From: DASZHJ01 sp035517495
GTDB taxonomy: Bacteria > Pseudomonadota > Alphaproteobacteria > ATCC43930 > CGMCC-115725
DNA length: 64,000 nucleotides
Assembly (NCBI GenBank): GCA_035517495.1
Contig: DATIYT010000138.1
Span: 1 to 64,000, forward strand
Direction: 5' to 3'
Shown: piece after piece, positions 54,106 to 62,360 of the stretch
Position numbering within the stretch: the first letter of the stretch is position 1
Layout of the letters: the number at the start of each line of letters is the position of its first letter
Notes under the pieces: model-generated
Told to the model about the DNA's origin: nothing
The model's input: only the letters and a program-made list of their open reading frames with translations
Database searches by the model: none
Made by a program: the position numbers and the translations under genes

Positions 54106-55065
54106 TCAGTTGGAGTTCCCAGCCGAACGCGGGGCGCGGAGGATTTCCGCTAGACGGCGACGCACCCAGATGTGTGGGGGCGAGTGTTGGACGCGCGCAT
54201 GCCAGAAGAGGCTATTCTCGACATGGGGCAGGAAGTCGAGCGGATCGCTCGCCGCCAGCGCCGCCGTTCGGGCGACCCAGTCCACCATCCAATCCGGTAC
54301 CGTCAGGACCAAATCGCTCGCCGCGATAACCGCGGCGGCTAAAGCGTGCGTCACCGTCGAAAGAGCGATCTGCCGAGCCTTGCCTAGGACGGTCAAGGCG
54401 CGATCGACCGGATCGTAGCCGTCCCGCAGCGGTGCGACGAGGAGGTGCCGCGCCGAAAGATAGGTGTTGAGGTCGACCCGACGCAGCAGGGGATGGTCAC
54501 GGCGCGTCACACAGACCCATCGCCCCCGATGCAACCCCAAGCGATAGAGGTTCGCTGACTCGCTTTGGGCCGGCGAAATGATGAAATCGACCTCCGCGCT
54601 CTCCAGTTGTTCCAAGCTCGCGGGTGCGACGTGGTGCATGCGGAATTCGGTCCTGGGGGCTTCGCCGACCAGCAGAGGCAACACTCGCTCGAAATCAGCA
54701 TTGACCGAGTATTTGGAGACGCCAAAGTGGATTGAGCCCCGAAAGCTCTCGGGAGCGCTATCGCTCGGTTGCAATATCCGCCCGAGCGCAGCCAGGGTTT
54801 TCTGCAGATGCGGCAGCAAAGCAACCGCGCGCGCCGTCGTTACATAACCGCTTGAATTGCGTACCAGCAGCTCGTCGTCGAAGAGTCGTCGGAACCGTGC
54901 CAGTGTTTGGCTGACGGCTTGATGCGTCACGTTCAACCGAACCGCTGCACGGACGAGGTTGCGTTCCTCGAGCAAGATACTGAGGGCGCGAAGCTGGCCG
55001 AAGTTGAGGTTCCCTGGAAAAGGGACCGTCAGATAGGCGGTCTCCCGACGCTGCCGTGCAGTCAT
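54106..55065 (-). CDS. LysR-family transcriptional regulator
   Basis: A 319-residue regulator. It has an N-terminal winged HTH (LNFGQLRALSILLEERNLVRAAVRLNVTHQAVSQTLARFRRLFDDELLVRNSSGYVTTARA) and a periplasmic-binding-protein-like effector domain (GSIHFGVSKYSVNADFERVLPLLVGEAP onward). It is of the NodD/NahR-like subgroup by its RNLVRAAVRLN pattern. The ATG at 55065 follows GGAAGTGGC; a GTG at 55086 would add seven residues. It lies between the gspE fragment and gspK, where gspF-J would be expected, on the same strand. Two dyads upstream are candidate operators. The effector is unknown. Confidence 0.9.
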   Translation of the reverse strand: MTARQRRETAYLTVPFPGNLNFGQLRALSILLEERNLVRAAVRLNVTHQAVSQTLARFRRLFDDELLVRNSSGYVTTARAVALLPHLQKTLAALGRILQPSDSAPESFRGSIHFGVSKYSVNADFERVLPLLVGEAPRTEFRMHHVAPASLEQLESAEVDFIISPAQSESANLYRLGLHRGRWVCVTRRDHPLLRRVDLNTYLSARHLLVAPLRDGYDPVDRALTVLGKARQIALSTVTHALAAAVIAASDLVLTVPDWMVDWVARTAALAASDPLDFLPHVENSLFWHARVQHSPPHIWVRRRLAEILRAPRSAGNSN

Positions 55066-55150
55066 ATTGCCACTTCCGCCCGCCACCGGGACGCCCCATG
55101 CTAGTGATTTCTCGGATCAATTCGCCCAACACTACTTTAGACGAGCCACG

Positions 55151-55194
55151 GTGACACAATAATGTCACTTATGGTCCTTATTTGGATAATAAGG
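55151..55194. promoter_or_regulatory. Two dyad symmetries upstream of the LysR gene
   Basis: GTGACA at 55151-55156 and TGTCAC at 55163-55168 form a perfect 6-bp dyad with a 6-base spacer. CCTTAT at 55176-55181 and ATAAGG at 55189-55194 form a second dyad with a 7-base spacer. A further GTGACACA half site starts at 55198. They occupy an AT-rich block 86-130 bases upstream of the LysR start, the usual place for LysR autoregulatory binding. Function is inferred from position only. Confidence 0.5.
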
Positions 55195-55260
55195 TCAGTG
55201 ACACACAATCTAGGAGGGTACTCCCAAAAAGCATTCCCAACTGGTATTCGACTGATACCG

Positions 55261-55548
55261 TCATGGCGATTTCGCGGCGACATTAAACGCGTCCGCGCGG
55301 AGCAACGGAATGCCGAGTTGCCGACTGAGCGTTGCCAGGAGACGGTCCTCGGACAAGGCACCGAAGCGGAGAAGGATGCCGCCGAGCCGCCCGCCGTAGC
55401 TTTTCTGAAATGCAAGAGCGCGATGCAGGTCCTCGGACGAGACGATCCCGTCCTCGACCAGCATCTGTCCGAGCGGTCGCTGCTCTTCGCGCGGTTCCTC
55501 GGACGCTTCGGGCTCAGGGGATTTGGCAAAAGCTAGAGCGGAGTCCAT
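55261..55548 (-). pseudogene. gspE fragment: MshEN-type N-terminal domain only
   Basis: A 95-residue frame. An acidic, Pro-rich start of about 23 residues leads into one MshEN/T2SSE_N domain: PLGQMLVEDGIVSSEDLHRALAFQ, then RLGGILLRFGALSEDRLLATLSRQLGIPLL. The frame stops at once after LLRADAFNVAAKSP. In full GspE (about 500-600 residues) this domain precedes the CTE ATPase; no Walker motifs follow here in any frame. The two LG-containing motifs are the type that binds c-di-GMP in MshE-like ATPases. It is either a truncated gspE or, less likely, a stand-alone MshEN protein. The same-strand gsp genes at 48-54 kb support the first. Confidence 0.7.
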
Positions 55549-55823
55549 CGGACGAGACCAAGGGGCAGCAAAGACACCCTCCGCGATCGGGCGTAGAGCC
55601 TATAAGATACATGACAGGATATCCGGGTATTGTGGCGATTGGGTTACAACGAGCGGCCCTTTCGTTGCCGACGCCAGTTCCCCGAGGGCCTGAAGGTGAT
55701 CCCGATCGCTGGTGAATTCATTGCCGGTCCAAGGAGCTTTGCGGACCGGGTGCGCTCGGGCGATTTAGCGTCCGAGATCGGTCCCGGCCGGGACGACGCC
55801 CCAGGTTGCTAATCCGACCGTCC

Positions 55824-56258
55824 TCACTCCCCCTCTTCGACCGTCTTGAACCGTTCGACGATGCCTTGCGGGCCGAAGCTGCGATCGACCGCGAGGAGGG
55901 TTCCGGCAGGTCGGTCGCAGAGGCTTTGTACGAATCGGCATTCCTCCTCCGCGAAGGCACGCGCGGCCGCGTGGTCCGGGGCGTCGAAATGCTCAATGAG
56001 GTGCGCCGCCAGCGCCTCGATCACGGCCTGGTAATGGACCGGCGATATCTCGACCACCTCCGCATGGCTCGACCAGCCGAAACTCCGCGTGCCGAGAAAG
56101 CCCGCGCGGAAGGCCTGGCGGTCACGGCCGATCAGCATCGCGGGTTCGTGCTCGGAGAAGACGAAAGCGCCGGAGACCGCCCATTCCCCGGGTTCGGCAG
56201 CGGCGGCGAAGGCCTGCAAATCGGCATCGTCGCGTCGGAACGTGCGGAGGAAGCGCAT
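55824..56258 (-). CDS. Uncharacterised protein, resembles DUF6505
   Basis: A 144-residue soluble protein with no signal peptide. Recognisable features are an N-terminal RFLRTFRRDDADL, EPGEWAVSGAFVFSE, QAFRAGFLGTRSFGWSSHAEVVEI and a helical, acidic C-terminus (HAAARAFAEEECRFVQSLCD, GIVERFKTVEEGE). The FLG-x-SFGWS pattern recalls the alphaproteobacterial DUF6505 group, but I hold this from memory only. It starts 18 bases after the RidA-family gene and is probably co-transcribed with it. No catalytic motif is evident. Confidence 0.7.
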   Translation of the reverse strand: MRFLRTFRRDDADLQAFAAAAEPGEWAVSGAFVFSEHEPAMLIGRDRQAFRAGFLGTRSFGWSSHAEVVEISPVHYQAVIEALAAHLIEHFDAPDHAAARAFAEEECRFVQSLCDRPAGTLLAVDRSFGPQGIVERFKTVEEGE

Positions 56259-56276
56259 GGATAGTCGAGTGCCTCG

Positions 56277-56669
56277 CTATTTCCGCGCGACCATGTCGAT
56301 CTCGACGAGCGCGTCGCGCGCCAAACCGGTGACGCCAATGCAGGTGCGCGCGGGAAGCCGGCCCGGGGCGAAATATCCGCGATAGACCTCGTTCATCGCC
56401 GCGTAGTGATTTTTGAAATCCGTGAGATAGATGCGAACCGACACCACGTTCTCGAGGCGGTAGCCCGAACCTTCGAGCACGAGGATCAGGTTGTCCATGA
56501 CCCGCCGGGTCTGCGCCTCGACGCCGTCGGGGAGCGGCCGCGTATCGTCGTCTGGCCACGTCGGCATCTGCCCGGTGACAAATAGCCAGCCATCGACCTC
56601 GACCGCGTGGCTGAACGGCGCCACCGGCGTCGGCGCGCCCTTGATCATGTGGAACAGCGGCATGCTCAT
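56277..56669 (-). CDS. RidA family protein
   Basis: A 130-residue YjgF/RidA-type protein, normally a trimer. It contains PFSHAVEVDGWLFVTGQMPTWPDD, GVEAQTRRVMDNLILVLEGSGYRLENVVSVRIYLTDFKNHYAAMNEVYRGYFAPGRLPARTCIGV, and ends ALVEIDMVARK. The Arg that binds the enamine/imine carboxylate in RidA lies in the conserved PARTCIGV segment, so deaminase activity on 2-aminoacrylate-type intermediates is plausible. ATG at 56669 is preferred over an upstream in-frame ATG. It is followed by the DUF6505-like gene. Confidence 0.93.
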   Translation of the reverse strand: MSMPLFHMIKGAPTPVAPFSHAVEVDGWLFVTGQMPTWPDDDTRPLPDGVEAQTRRVMDNLILVLEGSGYRLENVVSVRIYLTDFKNHYAAMNEVYRGYFAPGRLPARTCIGVTGLARDALVEIDMVARK

Positions 56670-56808
56670 CGGACCTAACCTCTTCCGGCGCGGCAAACGA
56701 TGCGATCATCAGGTTTAGCGCGCCATGGCCGGCACGGCCAGGGATTGCTTGCGGAGTGGCGGCCGTCGCCAATAGAGTCGGCCCTCGCCTCAAAGAAGGG
56801 AGGGGGAG

Positions 56809-57624
56809 ATGAGATTACGCCACTTTGGAAGATTGCTCAGCGCCGGCTTGGCGTTCGTTCTGCTCGCGGCCCTCGGCGCCGCGCCCGCGGCGGCTCAAGA
56901 CCAGACCAGCATACTGAACCAAGTGCTGAAGCGCGGCACCGTTCGAATTGCGACGCAGCCGGGCAATCCCCCCTATAGCTCGATGACGCCGAGCGGCGAG
57001 CCCGAGGGTTTCGACATCGAGATCGGCAAGCTGATCGCAGCCGCGCTCAAAGTGAAGCCCGAGTGGGTGACCGTCGATACCCCCGGCCGCATCACAGCGC
57101 TGCAGACGCACCGCGCCGACCTCACGATTTCCAACTTCACCAACAACACCGAGCGCTCGACGGTGGTCGCGTTCACCCGACCCTATCTCGTCGTCGGCAG
57201 CAAGGTTATGGTGCTCAAGGATTCGAAGCTTCAGACCATCGACGACGTGAACGATTCCGCGGTCAAGATCGGCATTTCGCGCGGCGGTACCTCGGAGCAG
57301 AACGCGATCCGCATCGCGCCCAAGGCGACCATCGTGCGCTTCGATATGGTGCAGGATGCGACCCTCGCGCTCAAATCAGGCCAGGTCGACGTGCAGGTGA
57401 TGGACAGCCTGCTCAACGCCTCGATCCTTGCTAAGGACAACGGCGCGAGCTTCCGCAACATCCCCGGCAACTATTCCTATGAGGAGATCGCCATCGGCTT
57501 GCCCGCCGGCGATTTCGACTGGTGGCGCGTGATCGACGGTTTCGTGCGGCAATTCGTCAACTCCGGAGACGACGCCAAGCTGTTCAAGAAATATTTCGGC
57601 TACGACATGCCGCCGATCCGCTGA
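56809..57624 (+). CDS. Polar amino acid ABC transporter substrate-binding protein
   Basis: A 271-residue SBP_bac_3 family protein with a signal peptide ending PAAAQD. The mature part shows GTVRIATQPGNPPYSSMTPSGEPEGFDIEIGKLIAAALKV, TPGRITALQTHRADLTISNFTNNTERSTVVAFTRPYLVVGSKVMV and SGQVDVQVMDSLLNAS. It delivers an amino acid to the two permeases that follow. The start at 56809 follows GGGAGGGGGAG. It is the first gene of a four-gene operon (binding protein, two permeases, ATPase). The specific amino acid is not readable. Confidence 0.93.
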   Translation: MRLRHFGRLLSAGLAFVLLAALGAAPAAAQDQTSILNQVLKRGTVRIATQPGNPPYSSMTPSGEPEGFDIEIGKLIAAALKVKPEWVTVDTPGRITALQTHRADLTISNFTNNTERSTVVAFTRPYLVVGSKVMVLKDSKLQTIDDVNDSAVKIGISRGGTSEQNAIRIAPKATIVRFDMVQDATLALKSGQVDVQVMDSLLNASILAKDNGASFRNIPGNYSYEEIAIGLPAGDFDWWRVIDGFVRQFVNSGDDAKLFKKYFGYDMPPIR

Positions 57625-57640
57625 GCCGCCGCGACGCGGC

Positions 57641-58318
57641 ATGTATCAGTTCACGATCGAGGCGATCGCGAGTTATTTCGGCAAGCTGCCGCTCGCGATC
57701 GCCCACACTCTCGAGCTCAGCATCCTCACCATCCTGTTGGGCCTGGTCCTCGGCATTGGTGGCGCGCTCTGCCGCACCAGCCGCGCGCCGGTGTTGCGGC
57801 TGCTCGGCCGGGTCTATGTCGAGTTGCTGCGCAATCTGCCGCTATTGATCGTCATCTACCTCGTCTATTTCGGCTTGGCCCAACTGGGCCTGCGCATCGG
57901 CAACTTCGAATCGGCGCTGATCGCGCTCACCCTCAATACCGGCGCCTACATGACCGAGGTATTGCGCGGCGGCCTCGCCGCGATCGACCGTGGGCAATAC
58001 CTAGCGGCGCGCGCCCAGGCCATGAGCACGGTCCAGGTCTATCGCTATGTCGTATTCCCACAGATGTTTCGCATCATCTATGCGCCGCTCGGGAATTTAT
58101 TCATCTCGGTGGTACTGGGCTCCTCTCTCGCCTCGGTGATCGGCGTCGAGGACGTCATGACCTGGGTGCATATCGTCGGCAATGAATCCTTCCGCTATCT
58201 CGAGGCCTTCCTTGTAGGTGGCGCGGTCTACGTCAGCCTGGCGCAGCTCATCAACCTGAGCCGGCTGCTGGTCGGGCGCGCCCTGCTCCGCCATCAGGCA
58301 CCGGGAGCGCGCGCATGA
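57641..58318 (+). CDS. Amino acid ABC transporter permease (first)
   Basis: A 225-residue HisM/GlnP-family permease. It has about five hydrophobic helices. The N-terminal segment IASYFGKLPLAIAHTLELSILTILLGLVLGIGGAL, RVYVELLRNLPLLIVIYLVYFGL and the EAA loop GQYLAARAQAMSTVQVYRYVVFPQMFRIIYAPLGNLFISVVLGSSL are typical. It pairs with the next permease to form a heterodimeric channel. Its gene begins 16 bases after the binding-protein gene and its stop overlaps the next start (ATGA). Confidence 0.93.
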   Translation: MYQFTIEAIASYFGKLPLAIAHTLELSILTILLGLVLGIGGALCRTSRAPVLRLLGRVYVELLRNLPLLIVIYLVYFGLAQLGLRIGNFESALIALTLNTGAYMTEVLRGGLAAIDRGQYLAARAQAMSTVQVYRYVVFPQMFRIIYAPLGNLFISVVLGSSLASVIGVEDVMTWVHIVGNESFRYLEAFLVGGAVYVSLAQLINLSRLLVGRALLRHQAPGARA

Positions 58319-58962
58319 GCGCGGTGCTGACGTTTTGGCCGGCGATCGTCAAGGCAACGCTCACCACGCTCTGGATTAGCTGGCTGGCGCTCGTGCTGGG
58401 CGGAATTGTTGGCGCCGTCATCGGCCATGCTCGGCTCTCGCGCCGGCGCGTGCTGCGGTGGAGCGCCGTTGCCTACACCGAGCTCTTCCGCTCGATCCCG
58501 CCGCTGCTGCTGTTCGCGGGCTGCTACTACGGTCTCGCCTACACGCTGGAGATCCGCCTCAGCCCGTTCGCGGCGGCTACGCTCGCGCTGACCCTGGTCG
58601 CGAGCTCGCTGATGTCGGAAGTGGTGCGCGCGGCGATCGAAAGCGTGGGTCGAGGGCAGCGCCTCGCGGCGCTTGCTTCCGCCATGCGGCCGCTCCAGGT
58701 CATGCGCTACGTGGTATGGCCGCAGGCAGTGCGCGTGATGGTCCCGGCCGCGACCGGCGTCTACATCACCACTCTCAAGGATTCCTCTGTCGCCTCGGTG
58801 ATCGGCTATCTGGAATTGACGCGCACCACTCTTCTGGTGCGCGAGACCACCGGCAAAAGCTTCGAGGCCCTCCTGATCGCGGCGCTCATATACCTCGCGC
58901 TCACCTACGCGATTTCGTGGCTGGGCGCCCTCGTCGAACGGAAGTTTCACTTTGTCCACTGA
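58315..58962 (+). CDS. Amino acid ABC transporter permease (second)
   Basis: A 215-residue HisQ/GlnP-family permease. Hydrophobic helices begin WPAIVKATLTTLWISWLALVLGGIVGAVIG; YTELFRSIPPLLLFAGCYYGLAYTLEI and the EAA loop GQRLAALASAMRPLQVMRYVVWPQAVRVMVPAATGVYITTLKDSSVASVIG are diagnostic. It is coupled to the first permease by an ATGA overlap. The following ATPase gene starts inside its last codons, so all components are produced together. Confidence 0.93.
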   Translation: MSAVLTFWPAIVKATLTTLWISWLALVLGGIVGAVIGHARLSRRRVLRWSAVAYTELFRSIPPLLLFAGCYYGLAYTLEIRLSPFAAATLALTLVASSLMSEVVRAAIESVGRGQRLAALASAMRPLQVMRYVVWPQAVRVMVPAATGVYITTLKDSSVASVIGYLELTRTTLLVRETTGKSFEALLIAALIYLALTYAISWLGALVERKFHFVH

Positions 58963-59719
58963 AGCGCCCGAGAGCGCCCCGCGGCCGCCGATCCTGGTGC
59001 TGGAGCGCTTGACGAAGCGCTTCGGTCATCGCGTCGTGCTGGACCAAATCGACCTCGCGGTCACGCCGGGCGAAGTGGTGGTGCTGTTGGGGCCGAGCGG
59101 CACCGGTAAATCCACCCTGCTGCGCTGTGTCAACGGGCTCGAGGAGATCGAGGGCGGGCGGATATTGTTCGAGGGACGCGAGGTGCTGGCACGCAGCCGT
59201 ACCGTGATCGAGATCCGCAAGCACATCGGCATGATCTTTCAGAACTTCAATCTCTACGCGCATCTCTCGGCACTGGACAACGTCATGCTGGCGCCGATCA
59301 AGGTGCTGCGCGAACGGCGCGACGTGGTGGAAGCCCGGGCACGCGAGCTCTTCCGCAAAGTCAGGCTCGAACACCGCATGCACGCCTTCCCTGCTCAGCT
59401 TTCGGGCGGAGAGCAGCAGAGGGTCGCGATCGCGCGCGCACTGGCGATGCAGCCGACGCTGCTGATGTTCGACGAGCCCACCTCGGCGCTCGACCCCGAG
59501 ACGGTCGGCGACGTCCTCGCGGTGATGGAGGACCTCGCGCGCGAGGGCCGCACCATGCTGGTGGTGACGCACGAAATCGGCTTCGCGCGCCATGTCGGCG
59601 ACCGCCTCATCTTCATGGACGAGGGGAAGATCGTCGAGGAAGGTTCGCCCGACGGCATCCTCGAACGCCCGAAGAACGAGCGCACGCAGCGCTTTTTCAG
59701 CTCGATCCTTCGGGGGTGA
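58952..59719 (+). CDS. Amino acid ABC transporter ATP-binding protein
   Basis: A 255-residue GlnQ/HisP-type ATPase. It has Walker A GPSGTGKSTLLRCVNGLE, Q-loop MIFQNFNLYAHLSALDNV, signature LSGGEQQRVAIARALAMQP, Walker B LLMFDEPTSALDPETV and H-loop VVTHEIGFARHVGD. The only start in a sensible position is a TTG at 58952, 6-10 bases after CGGAAG and overlapping the previous stop by 11 bases. The TTG start may lower its expression relative to the permeases. It is the last gene of the operon. Confidence 0.93.
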   Translation: MSTEAPESAPRPPILVLERLTKRFGHRVVLDQIDLAVTPGEVVVLLGPSGTGKSTLLRCVNGLEEIEGGRILFEGREVLARSRTVIEIRKHIGMIFQNFNLYAHLSALDNVMLAPIKVLRERRDVVEARARELFRKVRLEHRMHAFPAQLSGGEQQRVAIARALAMQPTLLMFDEPTSALDPETVGDVLAVMEDLAREGRTMLVVTHEIGFARHVGDRLIFMDEGKIVEEGSPDGILERPKNERTQRFFSSILRG

Positions 59720-59747
59720 GCGAGCAGCGGCCCTGCGAGACCGCGGT

Positions 59748-59933
59748 TTAGCGCTCGCTGAAGAGTACGCCGCCTTTCGATTTCGAGGTCTTGGGCGCTT
59801 CGACGATCTGCACCGTCACGGACTCCGCGGGGACGCTGAAATTTTTCATCACGGCAGCGGTAATGTCCTTCATCAAGCTGCGCTTCTGATCGAGCGTCCG
59901 GCCCTCGACTGCGTAGACGATGACTTCCGGCAT
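59748..59933 (-). CDS. 4-oxalocrotonate tautomerase family protein
   Basis: A 61-residue single-domain tautomerase. After removal of Met the N-terminal catalytic Pro is exposed (MPEVIVYAVEGRTLDQKRSLM), and the conserved VPAESVTVQIVEAPKTSKSKGG end matches the hexameric 4-OT family, including the C-terminal hydrophobic tail. The start follows GAGGAAACC. It lies 38 bases after ilvE on the same strand and converges with the ABC operon. The physiological keto-enol substrate is unknown. Confidence 0.9.
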   Translation of the reverse strand: MPEVIVYAVEGRTLDQKRSLMKDITAAVMKNFSVPAESVTVQIVEAPKTSKSKGGVLFSER

Positions 59934-59971
59934 GGTTTCCTCCCGATGGATAGGCGATGACGAATTGGGTC

Positions 59972-61066
59972 TCAGGCGATGCGGCGCTGCTGTTTCGCTG
60001 TTTGCACCGTATCGGTCCAGTGGTGCGGATCGTTCGATAGACCGTACTGAATGTCGGTGATGGCGTCGTAGAGACGGCGCGTCAGCACGCCTGCCTCGCC
60101 GTTGTTGATGAGGATCCTCTCGCCCTTGTAGCCGAGCTGGCCGACCGGGGACACCACCGCCGCGGTTCCCGTGCCCCACATCTCATCGAGTGTGCCGGCG
60201 CGCGCCGCACCGATCACCTCGTCGATCGAGATCGGACGCTCGGCGGCCTTGATGCCCCAATCGCGCAGCAAAGTCAGCACGGAATCCCGCGTGACGCCCT
60301 CCAGAATCGTTCCGGCGAGCGGCGGCGTCAGCACCTCGCCCGCGATCTTCACCATGATGTTCATGGTGCCGACCTCGTCGAGGTATTTGCGATGAACGCC
60401 GTCGAGCCAGAGCACCTGGGTGTAACCCTGCTTCTCGGCCTCGACCGCGGCGGCGAGGCTCGCGGCGTAATTGCCGCCGGTCTTCGCGGCACCGAGGCCG
60501 CCCTCGACCGCGCGCACGTAGCGGTCGGCGACCAGGATCTTCACGGGCTTGATCCCCTCGGCGTAATAGGGGCCGACCGGCGAAAGGATGAGGAAATAAG
60601 TGTAGCTCTTGGCGGGACGCACGCCCAGGAACGCCTCGGAGGCGATCACCGTCGGACGCAGGTAGAGCGCCGTGCCGCGCTTCGTTGGAACCCACGCGTT
60701 GTCCACCTCGATCAGCGCGTGGAATGAACGCAAGACCATTTCGGGATCGAGCGGCGGGATGCAGAGGCGCTCGCAAGAACGGTTGAGGCGCTCGACGTGC
60801 TTCTGCGGGCGGAACAGGCGGATTGTTCCATCGGCACCTCGAAACGCCTTCAGTCCATCGAACACCGCTTGCGCGTAATGCAGCACCGCTGCCGCGGGAT
60901 CGAGCGTAAAGGGTTGATAGGGAACAATGCGCGGATTGTGCCAGCCGCGGCCCTCCAAATAGTCCATGACGAACATATGATCGGTGAAGACGGTGCCGAA
61001 GCGCAGCGCGTCGTCGGTCACTTTGGGTCGGGGTTTGGCGCTGAGGCTAATCGAGATCTCTTGCAC
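59972..61066 (-). CDS. ilvE: Branched-chain amino acid aminotransferase
   Basis: A 364-residue fold-type IV PLP enzyme of the longer BCAT type. Its motifs are FGTVFTDHMFVMDYLEGRGWHNPRIVPYQPFTLDPAAAVLHYAQAVFDGLKAFRG, LYLRPTVIASEAFLGVRPAKSYTYF, the PLP-Lys region LGAAKTGGNYAASLAA, LWLDGVHRKYLDEVGTMNIMV and LEGVTRDSVLTLLRDWG. The GTG at 61066 follows TTAGGAGAGTG; longer frames lack similarity. It performs the last step of leucine, isoleucine and valine synthesis and the first of their breakdown. Epoxide hydrolase and tautomerase genes flank it in the same direction. Confidence 0.95.
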   Translation of the reverse strand: MQEISISLSAKPRPKVTDDALRFGTVFTDHMFVMDYLEGRGWHNPRIVPYQPFTLDPAAAVLHYAQAVFDGLKAFRGADGTIRLFRPQKHVERLNRSCERLCIPPLDPEMVLRSFHALIEVDNAWVPTKRGTALYLRPTVIASEAFLGVRPAKSYTYFLILSPVGPYYAEGIKPVKILVADRYVRAVEGGLGAAKTGGNYAASLAAAVEAEKQGYTQVLWLDGVHRKYLDEVGTMNIMVKIAGEVLTPPLAGTILEGVTRDSVLTLLRDWGIKAAERPISIDEVIGAARAGTLDEMWGTGTAAVVSPVGQLGYKGERILINNGEAGVLTRRLYDAITDIQYGLSNDPHHWTDTVQTAKQQRRIA

Positions 61067-61112
61067 GCTCACTCTCCTAACATCGGATTTACCGCAGCAT
61101 CCTCCGGGCTCG

Positions 61113-62258
61113 TTAGCGGCGCAAGGGGCGAAAGAACGCGCGAATTTCCGCGGCAAGCGCCCCGGGCTGCTCCCATGCCGCGAAGTGGCCGCCCTTCGCC
61201 ATCACGCTCCAGCGGCGGATGTCCGTGTACATGCGCGACGCAAGCGAGCGCGGCGGGTGGAGCATCTCCCGGGGAAATTCCGCGTAGCCCGTGGGAACGC
61301 CGACGGTTCCGGGTATGGGCCAAGCGCCGTGCATCCGAGCGTAGTAGGGCCAGAAGGAGGACCCGATCGCTCCGGTAAACCAATAAAGGCTGATGTTCGC
61401 CAGCATCTCATCCCGCGGCAGGGCCTGCTCCGCGTCACCGCCGCAGTCGGACCAACTGCGGAACTTCTCCACGATCCACGCCGCAAGCCCCGCCGGTGAA
61501 TCCGTTAAGCCGAAGGCGAGCGTCTGTGGGCGCGTCCCCTGTATCCACTGGTATCCGATGCCTTCCTTGAGCCAGTGCGCCAGCTGCTCCTGGAATTGCC
61601 GCTCCTCGGGCGTGGGATTGTTGAGCATTTCCGGATCGCGCCGCACCGCCAGCATGTTGAGGTGGATGCCGATTGTTTTTTCTGGATGCGCATGTCCCAG
61701 GCGCGAGGCGACGAAGGCGCCCCAATCGCCGCCCTGGGCGCCGAACCGCCGATAGCCGAGGATTTGCATGAGATCGGCGACGCAATCGGCCATCGCTTCG
61801 ACACCGAAGCGCCGCTGTCCCGGGCTGAAAGAGAGGCCATAGCCCGGAAGCGACGGCGCCACCACCGTAAACGCATCGGCAACGTCTCCGCCGAATCGTT
61901 TGGGATCGGTGAGGCGCGGGATGATCTCCAGGAATTCGAACACCGAGCCGGGCCAGCCATGCAGCAACAGCAGCGGCATCGGCGACGGGCCTTTCCCCTG
62001 AACATGGATGAAATGCAGATCGATCTCATGCAGCGGCAGACGGAACTGCGGCAGCGCGTTGAGCCGCGCTTCCTCGCGCCGCCAGTCGAAGCCGCTGTGC
62101 CAATATTCGACCAAGCGCTTGAGATAGCCGACATCGCTGCCATAGGCCCAAGGCTCGCCCGGCGCCTGATCGGGAAAGCGGGTGTTGGCGAGGCGCCGGC
62201 GCAGATCGGCGATCGCATCCGCGCTGATCTGAACCCGAAATGGTACGGGGGCACTCAA
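61113..62258 (-). CDS. Epoxide hydrolase family alpha/beta hydrolase
   Basis: A 381-residue protein of the microsomal-type epoxide hydrolase family. The N-terminal domain begins PFRVQISADAIADLRRRLANTRFPDQ and includes WRREEARLNALPQFRLPLHEIDLHFIHVQG. The oxyanion HGWPGSVFEF motif precedes the nucleophile Asp in FGAQGGDWGAFVASRLG, and the catalytic His is in MAKGGHFAAWEQPGALA. Tyr residues of the cap that polarise the epoxide are plausible (SLYWFTGAIGSSFWPYY). The substrate is unknown. Followed by ilvE 46 bases downstream on the same strand. Confidence 0.92.
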   Translation of the reverse strand: MSAPVPFRVQISADAIADLRRRLANTRFPDQAPGEPWAYGSDVGYLKRLVEYWHSGFDWRREEARLNALPQFRLPLHEIDLHFIHVQGKGPSPMPLLLLHGWPGSVFEFLEIIPRLTDPKRFGGDVADAFTVVAPSLPGYGLSFSPGQRRFGVEAMADCVADLMQILGYRRFGAQGGDWGAFVASRLGHAHPEKTIGIHLNMLAVRRDPEMLNNPTPEERQFQEQLAHWLKEGIGYQWIQGTRPQTLAFGLTDSPAGLAAWIVEKFRSWSDCGGDAEQALPRDEMLANISLYWFTGAIGSSFWPYYARMHGAWPIPGTVGVPTGYAEFPREMLHPPRSLASRMYTDIRRWSVMAKGGHFAAWEQPGALAAEIRAFFRPLRR

Positions 62259-62360
62259 GGCTCGCTGCCTCCATCGCGTCCAATCATAAGGACGCGATTG
62301 TCGCGAGCCTCGGAGGGGGAGTCCAGACCGGGGCGGTCGGGCCGCGAAGGAACGTTCGAG

